Below are positions 8,514-16,195 of a stretch of DNA of 64,000 bases, one piece after another (the first letter of the stretch is position 1; every line of letters starts with the position of its first letter). Below the pieces are notes generated by a model, which searched no databases, was not told the DNA's origin, and worked only from the letters and a program-made list of their open reading frames with translations. Source of the DNA: Mucilaginibacter pankratovii. GTDB taxonomy: Bacteria > Bacteroidota > Bacteroidia > Sphingobacteriales > Sphingobacteriaceae. The stretch covers positions 310,001-374,000 of the forward strand of contig NZ_JACWMY010000001.1 of the NCBI RefSeq assembly GCF_014773265.1. The letters are read 5' to 3'. A program made the position numbers and the translations under genes.

Positions 8514-10897
8514 GCGAGTTTCCTCCTTTTTGCTGCAAAATGTGTGGCAATGGTGGTAAACGAGATGATGGTGGCTGTGCTTAAGGGCATCAGAATAGCC
8601 GCCGTAAGCGGCGACAGGTTACCGGTAACCGCATAGCTTAAACCAATAAGGTTATACGTAAGCGAGATAGCAAACGAACAATGGATAATGGTAACCGTGC
8701 TTTTAGCGAATCTGAGAAAAGCCGGCAGCTTGTTAAAAGAGCGGCCATCCAGTATGGCATCACAGCCGGGCGAAAAGTTGTTGATGTTATCGGTCACCGC
8801 TATACCCAGGTCGCTTTGTTTTAAGGCACCGGCATCATTAAGCCCGTCGCCTATCATCATTACTTTGCCTTTTAAATGCTGAAGCAGTTGTACAAAACCC
8901 AGCTTATTTTGCGGCGACTGGTTAAAGTTCATCTGTTCCTCGCTTCCAAATACCGGCTGAAGGGCTTCCTTTTCATGGTCGCTGTCGCCCGAAATCAGAA
9001 ACATCTGATAAGCGGCTAATTCCGCGGCGGTTTTCTGAAGGCCATCCCGGTAATTTTGCTTGAACGAGAAATTGCCAAGGTAGGCGCCGTTGACCATCAG
9101 GTGCACTTTGGTGGAACCTTTTTCTTCGTTAAACATTCCAAACATAAATTGGCCGCTTCCTGCTTTAACCTCATCATCGCCAATAAACGCTGTAATTCCC
9201 TTACCGGGCATTTCTTTATAATGGTTAACCGGGAGCTTCTCTATGTTCCCCAGGTATTGGCATATCATGCGGGACAGCGGATGGTTTGAGTTACTGCAAA
9301 CACTGTACACCAGTTGCTTTTGATGCCCTGTTAAAGCCCCGTTAAGGCTGATGTTATTATCGGTTGCCGTGGTTATGGTACCCGTTTTATCAAAAACAAT
9401 GGTATCTATCTTTGCCAACTGTTCAACTACCGCCGTATTTTTGAGGTAAAAAAGGTTCTTATCAAATATGCTAAGCGCCGCCGACATGGTGAACGGTGTA
9501 CTTAAGGCCAGCGCGCAGGGGCAGGCAACAATAAGTACCGCGGTAAAAGCCGCCAGCCCCCTGTTTAAACTGGTTGGCAGCCAAAAAACAAGCGAGCCTA
9601 AAGCAATGGCTAATAAAACGTACGTGAAATACTTACTCACCCGCTCGTTAAAGGTTTGCATCCGGTTATCCTGCTGGCGGGTAAATGCCTCGTTGTTCCA
9701 AAGCTGGGTGAGGTAGCTTTGCGATACGGGTTTAACCACCTCCAGCTCAATCGCCTCGCTGGTTTGCCTCCCGCCGGCGTAAATGATCTCGCCCAATGTT
9801 TTATCAACCGGGATAGATTCGCCGGTAACAAAACTAAAATCTATCAGCGCATCGCCTTTCAGCAAAATAGCATCCGCCGGGATGATCTCGTTATGGCGCA
9901 GCACTATTCGCTGCCCAATTTTAAGGTCGGCAAGCGGAACGGGGGTTTCCACGCCATTTGCTATCACCTGCACCGCAACCGGGAAAAACGAACGGTAATC
10001 GCGTTCGAAAGAGATGTGGTGATAGGTTTTGCGCTGCACAAACTTGCCCACCAGCAAAAAGAAAACAAGACCGCAAAGCGTATCAGCAAAGCCCGCACCG
10101 GCATTATTCGCAATCTCTACAACCGTACGTATAAACAATACAGCTATACCAAGGGCCAACGGGAAATCGATATTTAAAACCTTATTCCTGAGGTTTTGCC
10201 AGGCGGAAACAAAATATTCACGCCCGCTGTAAAACACTACCGGGAGCGAGAACAGGATATTCAACCATCCAAAAAAGTGCTTAAATGATTGTTCCAGTGA
10301 TGATAGTCCCAGGTATTCGGGAAAGCTCAGCAGCATCACATTACCAAAACAAAAACCGGCCACCGCAATGCGCTGCACCAGGTTATCTTTAATGGTGTTT
10401 TGTTTCTTTATAACGTCCTGCAGGTTTATCGCCGGCTCGTAGCCAATATCAAACAGCAATTCTACCAGTTGTTTCAGGCTTAGCTGCTGGCTATCGTACT
10501 TTATATGGAGTTGTTTTTTTAAAAAATCTATCCGGGAATGCAGTATGGCCGGGTTAAACTTGTTCAGTTTTTCTAACAGCCAGATACACGAGCTACAGTG
10601 GATGTGGGGAATGTACAACGTAACAATAGTAACGTTATCATCAGCGTAGTCTATCAGTTCCTTTACAATACCCGCGTTATCCAGGTAATCAAACCGTTTA
10701 TCGGTTCGGGCGCGGGTTAAACCCGGATGTTCGTTAAAATTATAGTAGCTGCAAAGATTATTGGCAGATAATATGCTGTAAACACTTTTGCAGCCCTGGC
10801 AGCAAAAATGCTTTTCGGCCTCCGCGTATGCTGTGCTCAAACATTCGTCGCCGCAATGGTAACAAATGGTAGTTTCGGTAACAGTGCTCTCCGTCAT
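8510..10897 (-). CDS. ccoI: Copper-translocating P1B-type ATPase for cbb3 oxidase (CcoI/FixI)
   Basis: The order of motifs is: an N-terminal cysteine cluster (CYHCGDECL, HFCCQGCKSVYSIL) typical of CcoI; an HMA domain with CSSC; transmembrane helices; the actuator TGES; the CPC motif VACPCALALSTP; the phosphorylation site DKTGTIT; and the hinge GDGLNDAGALKQSD. It moves copper across the inner membrane for cbb3 assembly. I use the ATG at 10897 (795 residues) instead of the ATG at 10936. A -7-like box (CAACTTTG, 10916-10923) at the conserved distance from a Crp/Fnr site falls inside the longer version, and the 13 extra residues carry no motif. The longer start remains possible. Confidence 0.93.
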   Translation of the reverse strand: MTESTVTETTICYHCGDECLSTAYAEAEKHFCCQGCKSVYSILSANNLCSYYNFNEHPGLTRARTDKRFDYLDNAGIVKELIDYADDNVTIVTLYIPHIHCSSCIWLLEKLNKFNPAILHSRIDFLKKQLHIKYDSQQLSLKQLVELLFDIGYEPAINLQDVIKKQNTIKDNLVQRIAVAGFCFGNVMLLSFPEYLGLSSLEQSFKHFFGWLNILFSLPVVFYSGREYFVSAWQNLRNKVLNIDFPLALGIAVLFIRTVVEIANNAGAGFADTLCGLVFFLLVGKFVQRKTYHHISFERDYRSFFPVAVQVIANGVETPVPLADLKIGQRIVLRHNEIIPADAILLKGDALIDFSFVTGESIPVDKTLGEIIYAGGRQTSEAIELEVVKPVSQSYLTQLWNNEAFTRQQDNRMQTFNERVSKYFTYVLLAIALGSLVFWLPTSLNRGLAAFTAVLIVACPCALALSTPFTMSAALSIFDKNLFYLKNTAVVEQLAKIDTIVFDKTGTITTATDNNISLNGALTGHQKQLVYSVCSNSNHPLSRMICQYLGNIEKLPVNHYKEMPGKGITAFIGDDEVKAGSGQFMFGMFNEEKGSTKVHLMVNGAYLGNFSFKQNYRDGLQKTAAELAAYQMFLISGDSDHEKEALQPVFGSEEQMNFNQSPQNKLGFVQLLQHLKGKVMMIGDGLNDAGALKQSDLGIAVTDNINNFSPGCDAILDGRSFNKLPAFLRFAKSTVTIIHCSFAISLTYNLIGLSYAVTGNLSPLTAAILMPLSTATIISFTTIATHFAAKRRKLA

Positions 10898-10915
10898 ATC
10901 TGAATATTGATGATC

Positions 10916-10923
10916 CAAAGTTG
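10916..10923 (-). promoter_or_regulatory. -7-like promoter box of ccoI
   Basis: The minus strand reads CAACTTTG, one base from TAnnTTTG. Its end is 51.5 bp from the centre of the Crp/Fnr-type site at 10968-10981. This is the same distance as at 2551-2564 and 8342-8355. It decides the ccoI start in favour of 10897. Confidence 0.45.
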
Positions 10924-10967
10924 CCGTTTTCTGCACGCCTAAATAGTGATGATAAACGACGGAAAAT

Positions 10968-10981
10968 ATGATGCTGGTCAG
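10968..10981. promoter_or_regulatory. Crp/Fnr-type binding site between ccoI and the divergent 597-residue protein gene
   Basis: ATGATGCTGGTCAG keeps the TGA-N6-TCA core, and its inner GCTGGTCA is identical to the site at 2551-2564. The spacing supports ccoI as a target. The divergent gene at 11016 starts only 35 bp away on the other side, so it may be affected as well. Confidence 0.6.
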
Positions 10982-11015
10982 TTTTCGTCAACCGCCATTA
11001 AGCTAATTTTGGCCC

Positions 11016-12809
11016 ATGAGCCATACATTTCACATCCCAGTTTTAGGTTTAGGTTTTTCCATCGATACTCCTCTTAAGGTAGCACGCTACGGTATCTCAT
11101 CGGTAATGTCTGTTGTTGACGACGAACTGATAGAACGGATGCGCGAATACCATACCACCCAAAATGCCGAAGCGTTTATACCCATCAAAAAAACGGATAC
11201 TGACTATCGGGCAAAACGTATAACTGCTTATTTAAACCTGGTAAAAAAACTGGTTGACGAGCAATTTGATGACCTGCGCACCCAATCATTTGAGGCCGGT
11301 ACAGATTTGTGCCGTTATTTTGAATTGCTGCCCGAAACCTCGCAGTTAAGACAGGGTTACGACTTGATGATGGATTATCCCGAGTGTGAGCGGAAGCAGC
11401 TTTTCCAGGGCATTCTGCGTAAAAACATGGTTTTAGGATCTATCGACGTAAACATTATGGCGAAGGTTGATAAGATGAATTTCAATGCTGAGGGTGACTA
11501 TACGGGTGACAATAATACCGACGCGCTTGCTGCCTTAAGAGGATTTGCCGAAAGCGAACTCCAATCATCGGTTATCTTATCTGCAGGTATGAACCCACGG
11601 CTTTACAGCTATCTCGAAAACTTCCCCGATTTTTTCCCCGATGACAACGGGCAGCTTCATAAAAAGGTGATCCTTAAGGTGAGCGACTTCCGCTCGGCAT
11701 TTATACAGGCTAAATTTTTGGCCAAAAAAGGGCTTTGGGTATCCGAATTCAGGATAGAATCGGGACTTAACTGTGGAGGCCATGCGTTTGCTACCGAAGG
11801 GTTTTTGCTTGGCCCCATCCTGCAGGAATTTAAGGTGCGCCGTGCCGAAATGCTGGAAGAGCTATATCAACTATACCATAATGCATTATTGCTAAAAGGC
11901 ATCGTTACAAAAAAACCCTTGGCCCAACGTGTGAGCGTACAGGGTGGGATTGGTACAGCAGAGGAAAATGATTTTTTAAAACGCCATTACAACCTCGATG
12001 CTACGGGTTGGGGCAGCCCCTTTTTGTTGGTGCCCGAGGCAACCAACGTGGATGACGAAACTTTGCTTCAGCTAACCGCCGCGAATGAAAACGACTACTA
12101 TTTAAGCGATTCCTCACCACTTGGCATCCTGTTCAACAACTTCAGGAGCAGCACTGTAGAGCAGCAACGGCTCAACCGGATTGAGAATAACCGGCCCGGC
12201 AGCCCCTGTACCAAAAAGTTTTTATGCACCAATACCGAGTTTACCGAGAAACCAATTTGCACCGCATCCAGGGAGTATCAAAATCTGAAGATAAAGCAAC
12301 TGGATGGGCTGAACTTACCAGTGACAGAACGTAATACAGCATTTAACACCATAACCGAAAAAATTTGTCTTTGCGAGGGGCTTTGCTCATCGGTATATTT
12401 GAAATATGATATAGCAAAACCCAAAGAAAACATAGCGGTAGCCATTTGCCCGGGACCGAACCTGGCTTATTTTAAAAGAACATTTTCGCTGGATGAGATG
12501 GCAGGGCACATTTACGGAAAATTAGACCTGTTGAAAAACATCAACCGCCCGCATGTATTTATAAAAGAGCTGGAGTTGTATGTTAACTACCTGCAGAAAG
12601 ATATCCAGCAAAACCTGCTGTGTTTAACAGATAAAAAAAGGAACCAGTTGTTGAAATTTAAGGAGCAGCTGTTAAACGGCATCAATTACTATAAAACACT
12701 TTTCAACGAAGTATTATCCGTATCTGTCGACACTAAAGAACAACTGCGCGTGTTTGAGATGCTTCTTACAAATGAAACCACAACATTGCCTGGGGTAGCT
12801 AACGTGTAA
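11016..12809 (+). CDS. Conserved-looking 597-residue protein of unknown function, possible flavin-type TIM barrel
   Basis: I cannot assign this protein to a family. The N-terminus IPVLGLGFSIDTPLKVARYGISSVMS, the middle GLNCGGHAFATEGFLLGPIL and RVSVQGGIGTAEEN resemble the strand and phosphate-loop motifs of FMN-binding TIM barrels such as nitronate monooxygenase, but the family's catalytic residues are not evident. From about residue 395 the protein is cysteine-rich (CTKKFLC, EKPIC, ICLCEGLC, AICPGP), which could bind a metal or an iron-sulfur cluster. The last 100 residues look helical. There is no signal peptide or membrane helix, so it is probably cytoplasmic. It is divergent from ccoI across a Crp/Fnr-type site, so a redox role is a reasonable guess. 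Confidence 0.75.
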   Translation: MSHTFHIPVLGLGFSIDTPLKVARYGISSVMSVVDDELIERMREYHTTQNAEAFIPIKKTDTDYRAKRITAYLNLVKKLVDEQFDDLRTQSFEAGTDLCRYFELLPETSQLRQGYDLMMDYPECERKQLFQGILRKNMVLGSIDVNIMAKVDKMNFNAEGDYTGDNNTDALAALRGFAESELQSSVILSAGMNPRLYSYLENFPDFFPDDNGQLHKKVILKVSDFRSAFIQAKFLAKKGLWVSEFRIESGLNCGGHAFATEGFLLGPILQEFKVRRAEMLEELYQLYHNALLLKGIVTKKPLAQRVSVQGGIGTAEENDFLKRHYNLDATGWGSPFLLVPEATNVDDETLLQLTAANENDYYLSDSSPLGILFNNFRSSTVEQQRLNRIENNRPGSPCTKKFLCTNTEFTEKPICTASREYQNLKIKQLDGLNLPVTERNTAFNTITEKICLCEGLCSSVYLKYDIAKPKENIAVAICPGPNLAYFKRTFSLDEMAGHIYGKLDLLKNINRPHVFIKELELYVNYLQKDIQQNLLCLTDKKRNQLLKFKEQLLNGINYYKTLFNEVLSVSVDTKEQLRVFEMLLTNETTTLPGVANV

Positions 12810-12826
12810 TATAAAGAATTTGATAG

Positions 12827-12869
12827 CAAAATGGCGGCTGATCTTTTTGCAAGATCAGCCGCCATTTTG
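12827..12869. terminator. Bidirectional terminator between the 597-residue protein gene and the GH13 gene
   Basis: A long perfect stem (18 bp AAAATGGCGGCTGATCTT pairing with 12851-12868, extended by one C-G pair) has a 5-nt loop, with T-rich sequence on the plus-strand exit. It lies between convergent genes. Confidence 0.85.
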
Positions 12870-12879
12870 TTTGTTAGTT

Positions 12880-14793
12880 TTAGTTTAAAACAACGTTGCT
12901 GTAAATATGGTACTCGCCGGGCGCATAGGTAGCGTTGTAAGGTAAGGCCACGGTGATACTGGTTCCGGATACATAATCATACCAGGTGCCGGCAGCCGGG
13001 AACGCCACGGTAACCGATTGGCTGTTCACGTCGAAGTTACCCACTACTACCACATTTTGCGTACCGCTGCTTAAATAAGCCGTTTTTACAGACCCGGCAG
13101 CGTTAGCGGTGATGGTGGAAGTATTAAAAATGGGGTTCTTGATCTTCATTTTTATCAGCTTGGCGAATGCGCTGTACAGCTTGCGGCGCTGCGGATCATT
13201 GTTATAATCCCAGTGGATAGGTTTTTCCCCGGTGCGGCCGTTTTGGTCGATAGATACATCATAACCTAATTCGCCAAATTGCCATATCATTTTCGGGCCC
13301 GGCGCCGTCAATAAAAATGCGGCGGCAGCTTCCTGGCGCGCAAGCCCTGTTGATAGCGTTTTTACATTATAGCCCCCTGCCCCTGTTGTATTACCGTACT
13401 GGATGTTCTTAAACATCAGGCGTTCCTCGTCGTGGCTTTCCATGTAGCTTACAATGTTATCCGGCTGGGTAAAACCGGTATGGTTGCTAAAATACAGGCG
13501 GGAGAAGTTGGATGTTGGCACCCAGCCCATGGTAGCCTCGTTAAAATTATAATTATTGTTGCTCCATAGCATCATCCCATTATCCGATAGTTCCTTTTCT
13601 TCCTTATCGCCACCAAAAAACTCCAGTATGGTATAAAAGTTATTATTGTCAATAGTTTTTATAAAGCTGTTGTATTCATTCCAGATGGCTACACGACTTG
13701 GGTCGTAAGCGGCGAATGAAGCGTCATCCGAGCTTACCTTTTCGGTAAAACCTTTGGCAAGATCGAAACGGTATCCATCTATCTTATACTCCTGCATGTA
13801 AAACTTCATCACATTCTTCGCGAAGTATTTTGTCGCCGCGCTTTCGTGGTTAAAATCATAGCCCACATTATAGGGGTGCGTGGGGTTTACATTAAACCAG
13901 GGGTTGGCGCTGGTCGGTTTGTTGGTAGTCTTATCAAAATACAGCTGCACCATTGGCGATTGGCCGAAAGAGTGATTAAGTACCATATCCAGGATAACAG
14001 CCATCCCACGTGCATGGCACTCGTCTATCAGGGCCTTCAAATCGTTCTTGGTGCCGTAATACTTATCTACCGCAAAATAAAACGAAGGGTTGTATCCCCA
14101 AGATGAGTTGCCTTCAAATTCATTTACGGGCATCAATTCAATGGCGTTTACGCCGAGGTTGCTCAGGTAGTTTAAGGTATCCTTCAAAGTTTTGTAGCTG
14201 TGCGTGGCCACAAAATCGCGCATGTGCAGTTCGTAAATCACCAGTTTGTTTTTATCGGGGCGGGTAAATGCCGGGCTCTTCCAGGTATAAGTGGGCTGAT
14301 TGGCTTGCATAACGCTCACAATACCGGTTTGCCCTATTGGGTAGGCTTTTAAACCGGGGTAAACCGAAGCCGGGATATACTTGTCGTTATCCGGGTCGAG
14401 TATTTTTTCGCAGTAAGGGTCGGCCACTTTCAGGCTGCCGTCTACCAAAAACTGGTAAGCATATTCCTTGCTGGCATCCAGGTTATCTACCTGGATCCAC
14501 CAATTTTTACCATCGGGGGTATTGTTCATGGTAGCTGGCGCCCAGCTGTTAAACTCGCCAATTACTGCTACCGATGTTTTACCGGGGGCGTATAAATTAA
14601 ATATAGCCGATGTGCCCGAGTTTATAAAAGTAACCCCGTCGCCAGCGCCTGCCGGTAATGCCTTACCATTGGTTACAGGCGGCAAAACCGGGCCGCCCCC
14701 TCCGCTTGGCGGATTGGGGTCCACCGCTTTTTTGCTGCAGGCAGCGGTTGTAAATAAAAGTACCACTAAAGGTATCCACAATATCTTCCTCAT
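12880..14793 (-). CDS. GH13 alpha-amylase-family lipoprotein with N-terminal CBM48-like domain
   Basis: The product has 637 residues. A lipoprotein signal (LLFTTAACSKK) is followed by a proline-rich linker and a CBM48-like early-set domain (VIGEFNSWAPATM). The GH13 barrel has the conserved regions VILDMVLNHS, GYRFDLAKGF (nucleophile Asp), TILEFFGG (acid/base Glu) and MESHDEERL (third acidic residue). The C-terminal beta domain ends the protein. CBM48 plus SHDEER resembles branching or debranching enzymes more than classical amylases, so the exact bond cleaved is uncertain. It is the last gene of the sus-like operon, 4 bp behind the sugar transporter, and is likely anchored in the outer membrane or periplasm. 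Confidence 0.9.
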   Translation of the reverse strand: MRKILWIPLVVLLFTTAACSKKAVDPNPPSGGGGPVLPPVTNGKALPAGAGDGVTFINSGTSAIFNLYAPGKTSVAVIGEFNSWAPATMNNTPDGKNWWIQVDNLDASKEYAYQFLVDGSLKVADPYCEKILDPDNDKYIPASVYPGLKAYPIGQTGIVSVMQANQPTYTWKSPAFTRPDKNKLVIYELHMRDFVATHSYKTLKDTLNYLSNLGVNAIELMPVNEFEGNSSWGYNPSFYFAVDKYYGTKNDLKALIDECHARGMAVILDMVLNHSFGQSPMVQLYFDKTTNKPTSANPWFNVNPTHPYNVGYDFNHESAATKYFAKNVMKFYMQEYKIDGYRFDLAKGFTEKVSSDDASFAAYDPSRVAIWNEYNSFIKTIDNNNFYTILEFFGGDKEEKELSDNGMMLWSNNNYNFNEATMGWVPTSNFSRLYFSNHTGFTQPDNIVSYMESHDEERLMFKNIQYGNTTGAGGYNVKTLSTGLARQEAAAAFLLTAPGPKMIWQFGELGYDVSIDQNGRTGEKPIHWDYNNDPQRRKLYSAFAKLIKMKIKNPIFNTSTITANAAGSVKTAYLSSGTQNVVVVGNFDVNSQSVTVAFPAAGTWYDYVSGTSITVALPYNATYAPGEYHIYSNVVLN

Positions 14794-14797
14794 GTTT

Positions 14798-16195
14798 TTA
14801 TTTTATACTGGTTAATTTTTTTGAGAACCGGATGTCGCCGTCATCCTGCACGTACAATACTGATATGGCCGCGCAAAGCATAAAAATACCTGCCAGTACC
14901 AGCGCGTAAATGGGCTGCCCGCCAAACAGGTTTTTTACTATCCAACCACCAAAAAAGCCATTGATGATCTGCGGAAAAGTGATAAAGAAATTAAAAATGC
15001 CCATATAAACCCCCATTTTTTTCGCCGGGATAGAACCCGATAAAATGGCGTAAGGCATGGCAAGGATACTTGCCCAGGCCAGGCCGATACCGGTCATGGA
15101 AACGATGAGCATACGCGGATCGGTCACAAAAAATATGGATATTAAACCAGCGCCTCCGGCCATCAACGAAAAAGCATGCGCTATTTTACGACTGGTTAAC
15201 CGGGCAATAGTTGGCAGGCAAAGCGCGTAAACAGCGGAGATGCCGTTATATACACCAAACATCAGGGTAACCCAATCGCCGGCTTTGGCAAAATTGGCGG
15301 AAGTGGTATCTTTTGGCTCCACATGAAAAACATGCTGCGCGATGGCCGGGGAAGCAAAAACCCACATAGAGAACAGCGCGAACCACGAGAAGAACTGCAC
15401 CAATCCTAACTGGCGCATAGCCGTCGGCATCCTCGAAAAATCCTTTAAAATAACCGAAAGCCCTTTTTCTGTTTCTTCCGGTTCTTCGGGGTGGAAAGCG
15501 GCATATTCTGCAGGCGAGTATTCTTTGGTTTTGAAGATAGTCCACAACAGGCAGGAAATAAGCACGATGCCTCCCACATAAAAGGAGTATATCACGTTAT
15601 TTTGCACGTGACCGGCTGCCACCTGCTGGGTACCGGTAAACTGGGTTATTACCCAGGGCAATACGGAGCCAGCTACCGCACCCGTGCCTATTAAAAAGGT
15701 TTGTACCGAAAAACCAAGGCTGCGCTGGCTATCGGGCAAGTTATCGCCGATCAGTGCCCTGAAAGGTTCCATCGCTACATTGAACGATGCATCCATGATC
15801 ATAAGCACTCCTGCACCCACCATTACAGGGGGAAGGAATAATAACAAGGATGCATTCGGCATAAAAAACAATGCGATTGCCGAAAGGATGCCGCCTGCTA
15901 AAAAGTACGGTTTCCGGCGGCCCAGCCTGTTCCAGGTACGGTCGCTGTAGTGGCCGATGATTGGTTGAACGATCATCCCGGTGATGGGTGCCGCCAGCCA
16001 AAAGAGCGATAAATGCTCAACATCGGCCCCGAAGCTTTGTAAAATGCGCGAAGCGTTCCCGTTTTGCAGCGCAAAGCCAAACTGGATGCCCAAAAAGCCA
16101 AAGCTCATGTTGAATATTTGCCAAAAGCTGAGCTTGGGGCGTTCGGCAACGGCTCCCTTAAGGGGCTGTTTTATAGTTTCTTTTAAAGCTGTCAT
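14798..16195 (-). CDS. MFS sugar (maltose/maltodextrin) transporter, SLC45/GPH-like
   Basis: This inner-membrane carrier has 465 residues and about 12 hydrophobic segments. The N-terminal region (FGFLGIQFGFALQNGNASRI) and IVQPIIGHYSDRTWNRLGRRKPYFL, carrying the D-R-x-G-R-R-x-P loop, are typical of the SLC45-type and Bacteroidota maltose transporters. It probably imports maltose or short maltodextrins released in the periplasm. The ATG overlaps the stop of susA (ATGA), so the genes are translationally coupled. Its place between two GH13 enzymes supports the substrate. Confidence 0.88.
   Translation of the reverse strand: MTALKETIKQPLKGAVAERPKLSFWQIFNMSFGFLGIQFGFALQNGNASRILQSFGADVEHLSLFWLAAPITGMIVQPIIGHYSDRTWNRLGRRKPYFLAGGILSAIALFFMPNASLLLFLPPVMVGAGVLMIMDASFNVAMEPFRALIGDNLPDSQRSLGFSVQTFLIGTGAVAGSVLPWVITQFTGTQQVAAGHVQNNVIYSFYVGGIVLISCLLWTIFKTKEYSPAEYAAFHPEEPEETEKGLSVILKDFSRMPTAMRQLGLVQFFSWFALFSMWVFASPAIAQHVFHVEPKDTTSANFAKAGDWVTLMFGVYNGISAVYALCLPTIARLTSRKIAHAFSLMAGGAGLISIFFVTDPRMLIVSMTGIGLAWASILAMPYAILSGSIPAKKMGVYMGIFNFFITFPQIINGFFGGWIVKNLFGGQPIYALVLAGIFMLCAAISVLYVQDDGDIRFSKKLTSIK

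Noticed and set aside
11004..11011. TAATTTTG as a -7 box for the 597-residue protein gene
   Set aside because: It matches TAnnTTTG but ends 4 bases before the ATG, so it would require a leaderless transcript starting at or after the start codon.
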